Counted from the stretch's first letter, positions 35,863 to 48,400 are shown. The stretch is DNA of 64,000 nt from Myrica gale (GCA_963930655.1 OZ005612.1:18233001-18297000), one strand, 5' to 3'. Numbers and translations: made by a program. Notes: generated from the letters alone by a model not told the origin.

Positions 35863-36245
35863 TTGAAATTGGCATTTTAGTCCCTAGGTTTTGGGCACTT
35901 TTTCATTTTAGTCCTTCAGTTTCAACTTTCAAATTTTTAGTCCTTGTATTTTTTTTTTGACAAAATGGTTCTTCCGTCAGTTTGTCGTTCATATGCTTAA
36001 CGACACATATAACGGTCGACCGGGTATATGTGTTAAAAGTGAGCGGTCGACCGCTACATCAAGCGGTCGACCGGGTCAAAATTGCTGACGTGCCAGAGAG
36101 CTCCGTTAAGTATATGGACGGTAGACTGGCGGAAAGACCATTTTGTCAAACAATGAAAACTCAAAGACTAAAAATTTGAAAGTTGAAACTGAAGGACTAG
36201 AATAAAAAAGTGTCCAAAATCTAGAGACTAAAAAATAAATTTCCC
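35863..36245. mobile_element. Mutator-type inverted-repeat MITE, 383 bp
   Basis: Arms of about 100 bp are inverted copies, with left 'cattttagtccctaggtttt' and right, reverse-complemented, 'attttttagtctctagattt'. The exact 9-bp duplication ttataattt flanks it at 35854-35862 and 36246-36254. The centre holds three copies of the palindrome cggtcgaccg. No coding capacity. Confidence 0.83.
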
Positions 36246-36479
36246 TTATAATTTTGTTGATTTTGCTTTTTCTTTATTCCTCTTGAGTGCCTGCGACAAC
36301 ATATATTAATTAATAGAAAAATTGACAATGCAATAACTTTCAAATCACTTTCAAATTTCAAAATTACGATAGATATTCTTATTTTGAGATATTTTAAACA
36401 CAGTGCCACCTCAATAGCCAGCTAAGCAGCCTACTGATCGCTCAACATATCAGCGTCAGTCTTGCTCTTAAAGAAAATA

Positions 36480-38386
36480 GGGCAAATTACAAATACCCCC
36501 CTCGAACTATCATCCGTGTCTCATTTACCCCCCTAAACTATGACTCGTTGCAACTCGCCCCCCTTAACTATGTCTCTTGTTGCAATTTCATCCCCCAAGC
36601 GATTTTGAGTGTTAAATTGAACGGAATTCATCCCATCCACTCGTTAAAAGACCATTATACCCTTCCTAATATTAAAAGACTGTAATGCCCCCTCCACTGT
36701 TTCACCCAAACCATAGAGGCGGCAAATTGAAAAGGATGGATAAACCCCTGGAAACAAAACTATGGACACCACCTGACTTTTAAAAGACCAAACAGGGGAA
36801 GGAGGAGGAGGAGCAAGGCAAGGCTCCTTCCTCCGCTCACTCACAAAGGAGAGAATGACTCTTAGGGGCCAGAAACCAAATTGAACTCCTCTCTCTCTCT
36901 CTCTCTCTAGAAGAAAAATGTTTGTGAGCTCACAAGAAGAGCGGAACTTGGAATCAAAAGCTAAGCTCTATGTTCTTCAGGGAAGACCTGTTTCCAAAAA
37001 TATCAGTTAGGACATTGCAGTAGTTCACATTCCAAGTACTTTCTAACGTAATTTCATATAACCTCTGGTTCCACACTTCTAATCATATACTCTGGAGAAT
37101 AAAGAAAGCAGAAACATAAGGGAAAAATCCAAGTTATACTTGGCAGAGGTAAGTGGAGCACAAAATAGGTGATTCTCTTATGTGTGAGCAACATAGCAAA
37201 GCTTTGTAGCAGAGGAAAGAAGTAACTGGAAGGCCCTTCTTCTCCAACTTCATTCTACTGAGGCCAGGAAACAGGGGTACAAATTATTGTAAAATTCTTC
37301 ACCACAGCGATGATTAATAGAGAAAAACGTCTGATGTTCAATTGGTGACATATTCAACTGAATTTCGGGAAATGATAGGGAAACTTCTCTGGTTCAATAA
37401 ACAAAATAGGTCATTGTCCAGCTAAACCTCTGCAACTGATGAACTTGAAAACTGAGACCTTGGTTCAACATTGTTCTCTACAAAACCCAAACTACTTCCT
37501 TCCTCTGTTCAGCCTCTGCAGATGGTAATTAATACTTCCCCAAGATTTCCTTTTATTGCTTGTCTGCAACGAATGAATTCAAAAGCTTTAGAGATACATA
37601 TTGCACCACACAACCCTAGGAGAACCATAACCAAATCTAAGAAACAACTCCAAAAGTAAGGAATAAAGTATAGAATGAATGAATAGCACTGAACGAAATA
37701 GCAGAAGCTACATCAAATCAGAAAGTTATATCACATGTGCAGAATTCTCCAGCGTAAAGTACACATCGTCACCGTACAATCGCAAATCTGCAGCAATAGC
37801 GCAATTACAAACCAACCACAGTTCCACACCCAGAAAAAAGCGCGAAACATCAGAGAATAACTCACAAGTCGGATTGAGCTTCGAAACGGCATGAGAAGAA
37901 GACGCTAGCGACGTAGAAGAAGAAGAAGAAGATGAGGAGGAAGGATTGGAGCGGAGGAAGAGGGAGACGCATGCTTTATCGAAGAGGAGCGCTCGAACAC
38001 GGAGTTGGAGCTGGATCTGAGCCCTCAATTTGGAGGCGAGGTAAGGAAGTGGACGAAGCAATGTTGTAGCCCCTACCCTCCTCGCCCAATAAAGCCATTT
38101 CCTCTCTTGGGGAGGACTCGAGGACTTAAGAAGGGAGAGACCAGTCGTCTGAGCAAGAGGACTTAAGCAGTGAGAGGGCATTACAGTCTTTTAATATTAG
38201 GAAGGGTATAATGGTCTTTTAACGAGTGGATGAGACGGATTCCGTTCAATTTAACACTCAAAATCGCTCGGGGGATGAAATTGTAACGAGAGACATAGTT
38301 AAGGGGGGCGAGTTGCAACGAGTCATAGTTTAGGGGGGTAAATGAGACACGGGTGATAGTTCGAGGGGGGTATTTGTAATTTGCCC
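36480..38386. mobile_element. Pack-MULE-like element with 0.2 kb inverted ends
   Basis: Left arm 36480-36690 and right arm 38180-38386 are inverted copies starting 'gggcaaattacaaatac'. The flanking 9-mers aagaaaata (36471-36479) and aaggaaata (38387-38395) match at 8 of 9 positions. Between the arms are about 1.5 kb without transposase but with gene-like sequence, including a minus-strand frame at 37726-38181. That is the structure of a Mutator element that has captured host sequence. Confidence 0.8.
37726..38181 (-). CDS. Unidentified open frame inside the Pack-MULE-like element
   Basis: A 151-residue minus-strand frame with a Ser-rich run (about nine Ser) and RAQIQLQLRVRALLFDKACV; I do not recognise a family. 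Near its end the genomic sequence TTGTGAGTTAT could be a splice donor, so the frame may be a captured first exon. Its start lies at the inner edge of the transposon arm, where host coding is unlikely to begin naturally. Probably not a functional protein. Confidence 0.3.
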   Translation of the reverse strand: MPSHCLSPLAQTTGLSLLKSSSPPQERKWLYWARRVGATTLLRPLPYLASKLRAQIQLQLRVRALLFDKACVSLFLRSNPSSSSSSSSSTSLASSSHAVSKLNPTCELFSDVSRFFLGVELWLVCNCAIAADLRLYGDDVYFTLENSAHVI

Positions 38387-38395
38387 AAGGAAATA

Positions 38396-39390
38396 TTTAA
38401 TGCTCCAAACCCCAAGGAGCGAAACTCACATTGACTGCATCATCTTCTCCAACCTCAACCCAATCCTCACCAACGCAATACCTTCTTCATTTCTCTTTGT
38501 TGCTTTCACTCTTAAGCTTTCAAACGAACGCAATTCGGCATTAGAAACCCTCTCTAATAGCAATCACAATCACCTTTTCAAAAGAGCGAAATCCCAAGCC
38601 AAACCAAACCATTCCAGTACGAGGCAAAAATCTCTCAAAGAAGATGCAAACCCATACCAAACAAACCAAAGCAAAAAGGTTTGATTTTGAGATAAACTTT
38701 TCAGCTTTTTCTCTGTTTCCTCTAGTTCAGTTATTCATGGGCTGCTCTTCTTCAAAACCTACCGCCATTTTCCCAAAACACCCCTCTCATCTTGCTTCTT
38801 CTTCTGCACTCTTCAGTCTTCACATTCTTTGCCACGGGTACACAAAGTTCTCTCCCTCCCAGCCCCACTGGTCCATCACCCACCTATGCACACCACGTTA
38901 TCACTCTCGCTTCCACCACATGCGGTTCCCCCTTATTGACCACCCTAAACCGGGAACGGATTCCCTGCGAAGGAGGGAATTCCGAAGCTTTCCGAAGGGA
39001 GGGTCCAGATCGAGAAATTGGAATCAAACGGTTACTATACGTCCACCTAATTTAATGAGTAAAATAGCTAATATGACTTGGCTTGCCGGCTACAATCTCC
39101 TCAAAAAGATTTTTACGCATGAGAGCTCAATTTCTTTGTCGTCGTTATTACCGCTTCTTCCCAAAATAAATTTAGTCACGGCTCTCTCCCGCTCCTCTCT
39201 TCGCCAAAACCTCATCGGAATATCGCCAGAATTCTTCTACAATTGTGCTTTCTCTGCAAATCATGTAAACGGTAATTTCATGGGATTTGTACTCTGCAAA
39301 TCCGGACAGTAGAAAAATTGGAATTTCAACTGAAAAATCAACAAAAGAGTTTTAAGAAGCAAAATCGAAAACAGATTGAAAGACTACTTG
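38396..39390. pseudogene. Possible fragment of a MGC-SSK glutaredoxin-type gene, within repeat-rich spacer
   Basis: On the plus strand, a frame starting at 38737 reads MGCSSSKP. About 100 bases on, a shifted frame (38792-39055) reads SLPPSPTGPSPTYAHHVITL, then ASTTCGSPLLTTL. This order recalls the N-terminus of the plant glutaredoxin-like family with an MGCxSSK start followed by a 'YHVVxLTSTTxGxL' segment. The frames do not join, and no glutaredoxin domain follows. I treat it as a decayed fragment; the resemblance is weak. Confidence 0.35.
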
Positions 39391-39449
39391 CTTGAGAGAA
39401 CGGATTGTCTCCAAAGGCAATCCGGTCCGGATGACCGGCTGGAAGGCTG

Positions 39450-42400
39450 TGTCACGCCCCGAACGCTAGCCCGAAGGGGGTTAATGACAGCTGCGAACAT
39501 TCACTCAATGAATGTTCCAGCGTTTTCTCTTAATCTTGCAGCGGATATTTTTTTTTATTACACAAAAACACCTACAACTGAAATAGATGGGCCAAAGAGA
39601 TTTACATAAACTTCAACTTACACAATTGACTACAACGGCAATAGTGAACGCATCCAAATTTACATGTCGTGTTTGCATGGCTGAAGTACAAGTCCTAAGG
39701 GATTCCAACAAAACCTTTATATGGACCTACTCATAACATATATGTAATACATCTTGAATCCTTATACACATAACATAGACATTCACAGGATGCCTGATAA
39801 GCGTTCTTAGTACTTCCCATGAACTCTTCAACTTCTGTTTCTGATAACCACGACTAAGATACTAGACATCAAAAACCTTGAACTCTACTAGTCCGAGTAA
39901 CCCATGACCACCACACAACGGAGGCTCATGTCGACTCTACAAAATTTCATCTAACCCTTTATGAAACAACAAAGAGAGATGAGGACGTTCCCATTGGTCC
40001 CTCTTCTAGATTTTCCCACCTGAATTGTTATCTGGAATGATACAATTTAAAACATCTGTGAGTCGAAAGACTCAGTAAGGAATTATAATTAAAACATGAG
40101 CTTGAAATCATGGTTTGGAAATATGAACTTGAAATCGTGAGTTTGAAACCATGAACTTATTCTTTGAACTCATAATCTTGAACTTGAAATCATACACTTG
40201 CTTTTAAACTTGAAATCATCATGAACTCGATATCATAATGAACTTAAAATCATAAGCATGCACTTAACTTAAAATCATAAGCTTGCGCTTAAAGTTGAAA
40301 TAATTACAAACTTGAACATAATGTAATTCAAGTACAACTTGAAATATCATGAGCTTTAACTTGAAATAATCATAAACTTGAACTTTAAATATCATGTATA
40401 CGTATGTAATTCATGCATGATCATGAATCGTGATGCACGTGTATGCCTCATGATTGCATATGCACATGCACTTGCTCTTGAAAACATCTCTTATACTTAT
40501 AAAGCTCTTTCTTTTGGAAAATCTTTTCCATTCTTATCCTATGGGCTACTTGAGCTCCATTTACCCCTGGCATCAGGGTTGTGCGTTCCCGTTGGAACTG
40601 TCCCCTATTTCCCTTGGGGACCTTACATATGGTCGAGCTAGCACACCTTCTCAATGTCCTTCAGTGACTAGACACGACTCTTGGAGGTTCACACCTTCTT
40701 GCAAGCATCCTTCAGTGTGATTGCACATACCTCCCGGACTACCCATCCTTCTTGCAAGCATCCTTCGGTATGGGTGTCCTAGGTGACATCCACCCTTCTC
40801 GTAAACGTCCTTCGGTATGGATGCACCTTCTTGACTTGGTACGGTACCGACCGACTTGGGTTCGTTAATTAACTTGTCATAAAACTTGTCATAAAGTAGC
40901 ATAAAAATGGTACTTTCATTTGCATAAAAATGTCTCATTTCTCATGAGGAAAATGAATGCAAATGATCATGATGCATTCATGTCGTGCTTGGTAATGTCA
41001 TGCTTGATATATCATACTTGATATGCTTATTCATAAACATTTTTCATGCAGTGTATCATTCCAGTTTTGTAAAGATTTTCACTTACAAACGTAAGCTCCT
41101 CTTACCTTCGCTTGCTTGAGTGTTGAACGTCACGTTACCTACAATTGGATCATACCTTTGTTATTCATAGGTTACTAGACGTATAGAGTAATCAATACAT
41201 TACAATCATCCAAGGTATGACTTAAAATCTTTCCATGTCCTAGGCCTTCATTCTAGGATCCACTCAATATCAAAAGATAACTACAAATGCATCAAAACAC
41301 ACTCTCTATTCCAGCTCTGAAATCTGCTTATGTAATTACCAGAAATCACAATAATCTTTCTAGCCCTCCAATTTCCAACAACCAAAATCGAATCTCTACA
41401 TGACACAACCAACATCCAAGGCTAATTTAACATCTCATAACAGCAACCATTATTTCACATTTCTTCCACTTTTACAACTCCAACTCAAGGTTTATAACAA
41501 AACTATGATTCCATCTTCATCAAGCTATACTATTGCATTTGCCCATTTCTTTTGGGCTTTTTATCAAACACGTAGGGTGTATCATTTGTTCTCTTGAACA
41601 TCTTTCAGATCTGACCATGTGTCAAACACTTAGGGCTTGGTGGTTATCAACAAGACTCATATATATACAACCTAATACATCAACCAATAGATTAGACCAT
41701 ACATACTCAAAATAGATCTCAGCCCTCTTTTAGGCTTTTCATCAAACACCTAGGGTGCAGCAAGCAATCTCTCTCTCTCTTGAACATATTTTCTTTTTCA
41801 GATCTGACCATAACTCTCCATGGTTCCACATACAACCCATACTACTCTTTAAAGCTCACTATTCTTTAAAGCTTACTAGATCTACATTTTCTTCAAATAA
41901 CACATATGAACACAACACATACAAGGAGAAAAAACAAACAAACTTCACAACCAACAACCATTAAAGGAAAGAAGAGAAAATGAGAGAAATGAGTGATGGC
42001 TTGGTCGGCCAAGAAGGGCTGAAATCTCTCACCTTCTTCTCTCTCTTTCTTTCTTTCTCTTCTTCCTTTCTTCTTCTTCTTTCTTTCTTCTCTTCTTCGG
42101 TGGGAGCTAGGGCAAATGACTTTTTGATTTTGGGGGGGGGCTGCTTATACGTAAAGGGGCTTGGGGAAAAGACAAGACTGCCCTCCCTTATTTCCCCCCT
42201 TTTCACATGAATTCCACCTCAACCATTTTCACATCCGATAAAATTTCGGAATGTAGTTAGATGTGTCGACACCATCACTCAAGGTGTCGACACTTTCAAC
42301 ACTTTTAGTTAGATGTGTCGACACCCTCACTCAAGGTGTCGACACTTCCAACACTTAGTCAAAGTGGGAAAAATGCAAACTCTCGGGTTTTAGTTAGATG

Positions 42401-42843
42401 TGTCGACACCATCACTCGAGGTGTCGACACTTCCAACACTTGGTCAAAATTCACGGGAGTTCTGGAAAAAGGCGAACTCTCGGGTTTCAGTTGGATGTGT
42501 CGACACCATCACTCAAGGTGTCGACACCATCACTCAAGGTGTCGACACTTCCAACACTTGGTCAAAATCACTCTAGTTCCGGAAAAATATAAACATTCGG
42601 GTATCGGTTTAATGTGTCGACACTATGACCCAAGGTGTCGACACTTACAACACTTAGTCAAAATTCACTTTGGCTCCAGAAAAAGGTACACTTTCGGGTG
42701 TTAGTTTAATGTGTCGACACTATGCTCCAATGTGTCGACACTTACCTCAAAAATCACAAATTTAATCATACATACACTTGCAATAATACTTACTTAAGAG
42801 GTCATAAGCAATAACTTGATAGACCTAAAATCGGGGTCTCACA
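39450..42843. mobile_element. LTR-retroelement-derived insertion (candidate long solo LTR), fossil
   Basis: The segment begins tgtcacgcccc and ends ggggtctcaca, so it has TG...CA ends. It is flanked by the exact 5-bp duplication ggctg (39445-39449 and 42844-42848). I see no internal pair of direct long repeats and no gag or pol-like coding region, so a solo LTR or a non-coding derivative fits best. It contains minisatellites at about 40090-40390, 40660-40830 and 42240-42745. It looks like a non-coding fossil; age cannot be judged without a second LTR. Confidence 0.65.
42240..42745 (+). repeat. Minisatellite built from paired GTCGAC palindromes
   Basis: Six units of very roughly 60-110 bp, each with 'tgtgtcgacaccatcactc' then 'aaggtgtcgacacttccaac' and 'acttggtcaaaat'. 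The palindromic core tgtcgaca recurs about a dozen times. One unit has an extra internal copy of the core. It lies within the LTR-type insertion. Confidence 0.85.
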
Positions 42844-43024
42844 GGCTGGATGTCATCTAGTCGGTCATCCAACGGTGTGGTTCGGGAGGAGTATGGGTCC
42901 CGTCTCACACCTGCCCGAGCAGCCCTAACAACGCCCCTGCCGGGCTCCACATCTTCGGATGACCGACCACATGACATCCAGCCGTCCAGTCGGTCATCTA
43001 GACCGGATTGGAGGCAATCTGTTT

Positions 43025-44130
43025 CCCTTGGTTGAAGGAAAAATGAGTTGCAACAATTATTGGGCACTTTGAAACTTGTAGCTTGCATTGTTGCAACTGT
43101 AGTAGAACCTGGAATTTCTGGAACTCCAAAGGTCACGATTCAATTTCCCCTGCCACTCTGATCCTCCAAATTCAATAATTGACAGTGAGCAACAGAGCAA
43201 ACACCTAAAAAAGAATCTGAATTCTGATGATAACAGGAGACCTGAAAACTGCCCCCATTGGCCCTAAGTGCGAACAGGGGACCACAAATTTTCCCCCATA
43301 TTTAATTTTTTATGGGCTCTTGTTTAGTTAGCCATGGAAATCGCTGAGACTAAAGTTAGACGTCAGTTCCGTCGGTGACGAGAGAATACATGACCCACAT
43401 GTTTCGGCGACCCCTTTAGCGGTGTCGTGATTAGGAAGTGTTTTTTTCCCTTTGCCTTGTTCTTCAAGAATGAGAGCGAGATCCACAGTAAAATTTCTTT
43501 TGGAAGAAGATGAAGGTCTTGTTTGAACCCCAATAATTTGGGCCAAAAAATTAAGCTTAATAATAAAAAATTAATCACATAATTTTTTATTATTATAATA
43601 TTTATTAAAAATCTTCACTCTCTTCACTTTTTCACCAACTCTCATAACATATATTTACTTTATAATATTTTTCAAACCCCAATACTCAAAATTTTCACCC
43701 TCACATCCCCGAAATAATGACGGCAAAGAAATTTGGCTTTTACTCATTAAATTAGGTGGACTTATAGTAACAGTTAGATTGCAATTTCTTAATCTGGACC
43801 TCCCTTCGGCTCCGTTTGACACTTAAAATTTTACCTCTTAAAATTTTAACACAATAAAAAATTATAATACAATCTCTCTCCATCAAATCATTAATTTTCA
43901 CTACAAAAATATAAAAAATTACACATCTTTTCACTTTTTCATCAACCCCAATACTTAAAATTTTAACAACCCTAAAATTTCATTTCTCCAACACAGGCTT
44001 CGGAAAGCTTCGGAGGGAATCCATTTCCAAATAAACCGCCCCGAAAGTCCAAATTACACGAGCACCTGAACCTGAAGCAGACCCAGAAGACTCGTTATCC
44101 CTAGACTCTAGAATCAATACCTTATAGCTC
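43025..44130. other. Repeat-rich spacer
   Basis: It contains AT-rich dispersed repeat sequence at 43800-43985 and a related block around 43560-43700. The open frames at 43328-43578 have no recognisable domain. Confidence 0.4.
43800..43985 (-). repeat. AT-rich dispersed MITE-like repeat, copy 2 (inverted)
   Basis: The reverse complement reads 'gttgttaaaattttaagtat', then 'gtaattttttatatttttg' and 'gagagattgtattataattt'. It follows the copy at 63040-63195 block for block. Confidence 0.6.
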
Positions 44131-44433
44131 ATGGACGATCTTGATGACTTCAAGTCCGATTTCGAAAAACCCACCTCGTCAATTTTCAATCGCCCAATCT
44201 TCATCCCGAACAAACTCAGTTCCTGTCGGTACACTGGTTGCGATGGTTCAGTGAAAAAATTGTTTGATTTACTTTGCCCGAATTGCAAAAGCAGCCAGAA
44301 GGCGTTTGAAGAGGACAGAGAGTTGAGGAGGTTCCAGATTGCAACGAAGGAGGAACATCGCTCTTTGAGGAAAATGAAGCAAAGTTCGGTTGCTGAGTTG
44401 TCCAGCGACATGGCGATTATGTTTGCTTATTAA
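44131..44433 (+). CDS. Unidentified open frame, 100 aa
   Basis: The frame reads MDDLDDFKSDFEKPTSSIFN at the start, then PNKLSSCRYTGCDGSVKKLF and DLLCPNCKSSQKAFEEDREL. It has two C-x2-C-like cysteine pairs but no family I recognise. A 143-residue frame overlaps it on the minus strand (43980-44411), and I cannot decide between them. AT-rich repeats flank both sides, so it may be a stranded gene fragment. Confidence 0.3.
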   Translation: MDDLDDFKSDFEKPTSSIFNRPIFIPNKLSSCRYTGCDGSVKKLFDLLCPNCKSSQKAFEEDRELRRFQIATKEEHRSLRKMKQSSVAELSSDMAIMFAY

Positions 44434-45421
44434 AATATTATCATCATTATAAAATACACTCTCTTCACTTTTTCATTAATTTCTATACAATTTTCACTTT
44501 TTCACCTTCTCTAGTGAACTTTTTCACTTTTTTACCATTTTTTCATCAATTTCAATACTTAAAATTTTAATTACTCTAAAATTTTGTTCCTCAAACACAA
44601 CTGTACGTATGACATGTGTAATTCATGTTAGACGTGGCAGAGTTTGCTAAGAAGATGGATGAGAGTGGAGGGAAGGATGAATTTTTTTCAAAATAAAAAA
44701 AACTAAGGGATCATAATTTAAAAGTTTAAAATGAAGAATTAATATATAAAAGTGACGGAAACTCATCCTCTCAAACCATTTTGACGGTATAGATTTACAG
44801 TCGATTCCTTCGTACCAATCAAATCCATGGAGTCGCAACAACTATCCTGGACTGCCACTGCACCAAACACAAAAGTACTGTCGGCTCATGTAATGATTGT
44901 TTGTTAAAATACTGGGGCGATAAAAATATTGAGAGGTCGAAGTTTATGAAATGGCGAAGATAAATAATTTTTTATATTTATTTAAAATAAATAATAATAA
45001 TTTAAATGAAAGAAAAAATATTGAGAGCACGTACACCTTAATTTGTGTACTGAAATTTTACACATTTTAAAATTTTAATACAATAAAAAATTATAATATA
45101 ATCTATTTTTTTCCGTTAAAACACTACTTTTTACTATAAAAAATATAAAAAATTACCTTTCGCCACTTTCTTAAAATCAATACTTAAAAATTTAACATTA
45201 AAATTATACTACTCAAACAAACCCCGCGTGAGCTCCCAAACATTTCCAAAATATATTTGCTGTATCCACGAGAGTCAACTCGTTATTCTCCAATAGGATT
45301 CTTCCACATCAATTGTAAGAAATTAAACTGTTAACAATCCTCAGGAATGGTGTAAATCGTACCGTCGCACTAAAACGAGACAGACCCTCCTCCCATCACA
45401 ACAGCAACAGCGAGCCCTTCC
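44434..45421. other. Spacer and SWI3D upstream region
   Basis: AT-rich, with an inverted copy of the dispersed repeat at 45040-45225. The last 150 bases are GC-richer and presumably hold the SWI3D leader and promoter; no clear TATA box was found. Confidence 0.45.
45040..45225 (-). repeat. AT-rich dispersed MITE-like repeat, copy 3 (inverted)
   Basis: Shares 'aattttaatacaataaaaaa' and 'aaaaatataaaaaattacc' with the copy at 43800-43985 in the same order. Confidence 0.55.
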
Positions 45422-48400
45422 ATGGAAGAGAAACGCAGCGAAGCCGGCGTACCGGTGGCTGGCGCAGAATCGCCGGCAGCCGAACTGGCCTCTTCGCGGC
45501 GCCGAGCAGGGTCCCAGAAAAGGAAAGCCAGCAATTTCAGCTCATCGAACTCTTTGTCCTTACCGTCGAAACGTGTCACTCGCGAGAAGGCCTTGCTGTC
45601 CCACCCTCCGATCCACAACGGTCCGTTGACCAGGGCGCGCCAGGGCCCCAACATTCTCGCTGCCGGGGGCGTATCAGGTTTGGGTTCGGGGGCTGGTGGA
45701 CTGGCCGCCTCGGCCTACGGCAAGAAGCCGCGTGAGCATGCTTCGCAGGCAGACGCAGCGGTTGTGGCGGAGGAGCTTAGTAAAGAGAGTGAGTTGGAGG
45801 CTCTGGAGGCTGCGATGGCAGCTGAGTTTGAAGCTGTCAGATCTCGTGGCGCTAATGCTCACGTGGTTCCCAGCCATTGCGGTTAGTTTTGGTTTGAAAC
45901 CCTAATACGGTGACATTTTCGTGAGTAAGTTAATTATTGGGTGCTTGGCTGCTGAGAAAAGTAAGGAAAGGAAATGAAAATGTTATATTGAATTTTGTTG
46001 CTTGTTTTGTTTCCCCAAATAAGAAGAACCTGTGCTTGATCAGTTGTAAAAAATTGCTGCTTGTCACACTTTGCTCCCTTAGGCTCTAATTTTTAGGGTG
46101 CAAATTTGGGTGATTTCTTTTTTTATTATCTTATTTCCCCCTAAGTATTCAATTATTTTCACTGCAAGCTTGTTGTCGTACTTGCTTCTTGATAATTTTG
46201 TTTTTCAATTGTTTTGAAGTCTGAAAAAGTGGGAATTTCACTCTAACTAAACCACAATGGTCCGCTTTAGGTTTTAATTGATTTCAGGTTTCTCCTTTCT
46301 TTGTTATCCAATAGTTTCAAATTCTTGGAAAATTAATGGAGCCGTAATGTCAGAATTTTATAATTAAATGCTTAACCGGACGTCTCATTAATTATCTTAT
46401 TAACATTTTTTCCGCTTTGGTTGGTTGCCTAGAAGTGTGAGGAAAGGAACGAAAATGTTGTTCAGAATTTGTTTGGGTTTCTTTTCCCACTACGAGGGGG
46501 GATGAGGAGGATGAACTGAAGAATTTAGCTGAACTAAGTCTGAGTAAGTCTGAGTAAGTCTTGATTAGGTCAATTTATAAGTTCAAGTTTCGCCTTTTCA
46601 GCCTTGAGTATTAAAGTGATTTTTGACACGACAAAGTATAATGAGTTCCTTTCTGAAGCATGTAGAGTTATTTCCTCTATTCTTCCTTTACCATGGAAAC
46701 GAGACTGACTTACTTGTAAAGTTATTTCTCTTTCTTTTCTTCCTTTACCACATAAAGTTACATTCATGTTGGATCTCTGCATATATATACCCATGAGAAA
46801 CTTAAAGCTGATTTTAGTTCTGATCATGTGGGGCAAAAATTATATAAACTTGATTCCCTCCTTGACTTTGGCTTTTCAGGTTGGTTTTCATGGACAAAAG
46901 TTCACCCTATTGAGGAGCGCATATTGCCTTCTTTCTTCTATGAGAAGTCTGAGACTCGGACTCCTGATATGTATATGGAGATACGAAATTGGATTGTGAA
47001 GAAATTTCATTTTAGTCCAAACACACAAATTGAATTGAAAGACTTGTCAGAGCTTGAAGTTGGAGACTTGGATGCAAGGCAAGCGGTGATGGAGTTTTTG
47101 GACCACTGGGGTTTGATTAATTTCCACCCTTTCCCACCAACAGATTCTGCTGTGCCTAGTGCTGACAATGACAGCACAACTGAAAAGGATTCTTTGGTTG
47201 AAAAGTTATATCACTTTGAAACCCCAGTATTGCGTCCATCGGTTGTTCCAAAAACTAATATGACTGCTCCAGCTGTGTCATCTGGGCTTTTTCCTGAATC
47301 TGCAATTGCTGAAGAGTTGGCAAGGGCTGAGGGACCGGCAGTTGAGTACCACTGCAACTCTTGTTCAGCTGATTGCTCTCGCAAGCGCTACCATTGCCAG
47401 AAGCAGGTTCTTGTTCCATAAAAATTCAGTATTTGGACATTTAATTAGAGGGTATGCTAATTATGAGAAAACAATTGGTTGACCTTGATTGTTGTTTGTG
47501 TTAGAGTTCCTATTGTGTGCAATTGCAGCTTTGACGTGCTAACTAGTGGAAGATTCATTTTTTACTTTCCTTATCTCCTTCCTAATTTATGGTTGAATAG
47601 AGGTATCTGTAGGGTAAACCAAAATAGATTCTTGGATCTTGCTGTAGTTGATTGAAAATTTGAATACCTTTCAGTAGTTTTCATTAGTTGTTAAAGTAGA
47701 AATCTACCTCTAAAGTAGTCAAAGCATAAATCAAAGTCGTTTTTCCTCTTTCGAATCCAAGAGATTCCTGGCATAATCTGTCAGTTTATCTTAAGAAAGT
47801 GTGCACCATCTCTGAATCCATTTCTACATGATGCAATGTCTTGCACCTGCTATTTAGAAATAAAATAGTCGAAATGTAACCTTCATGTAATAATGAAATT
47901 ATGTAATAGTGATAAATTTTGAGTATTTTCTTAATGAAGAGCTGTTTCTTGATATGTCATTTCTCTACATTTTTATTTTGCGAGTCATAGTTTCCACATG
48001 ATGTCTGCGGTATTCATTGATGACATTCTTCTTTGACAGGCGGATTTTGATCTCTGTAGTGATTGCTTCAATAATGGTAAATTTGGTTCTGGCATGTCCT
48101 CATCGGATTTCATTCTCATGGAGCCTGCTGAGGTTCCTGGGGTAAGCAGTGGGAAATGGACAGATCAGGAAACTCTCCTTCTGCTTGAAGCACTGGAACT
48201 CTATAAAGAGAACTGGAATGAGATTGCAGAACACGTTGCTACAAAGACAAAAGCTCAATGTATATTGCATTTTCTTCAAATGCCAATTGAGGATACATTT
48301 CTTGACTGTGATGCTGATATTGACACTGTTTCGAAAGAAAATGTGGACTCAGCTGCTACCAAAAATGATTCTTCCGTCTCTAAAGATGCCCCTGATACAA

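Larger units (their letters stand above)
39400..43024. mobile_element. Small fold-back element split by an LTR-type insertion
   Basis: Left part 39400-39449 and right part 42849-43024 together form an inverted structure of about 225 bp. The left reads 'caatccggtccggatgaccg', and the right, reverse-complemented, 'caatccggtctagatgaccg'. The two parts are separated by the 3.4 kb LTR-type element and its 5-bp duplication. No coding capacity. Confidence 0.68.

Noticed and set aside
41961-42210. Open frames on both strands rich in Lys/Arg or Ser/Phe
   Set aside because: Products of a CT/GA-rich low-complexity tract in the LTR-type insertion.
42240-42745. CRISPR-like array
   Set aside because: Plant genome; the repeats are a minisatellite with unequal units, and the spacers are near-identical instead of unique.
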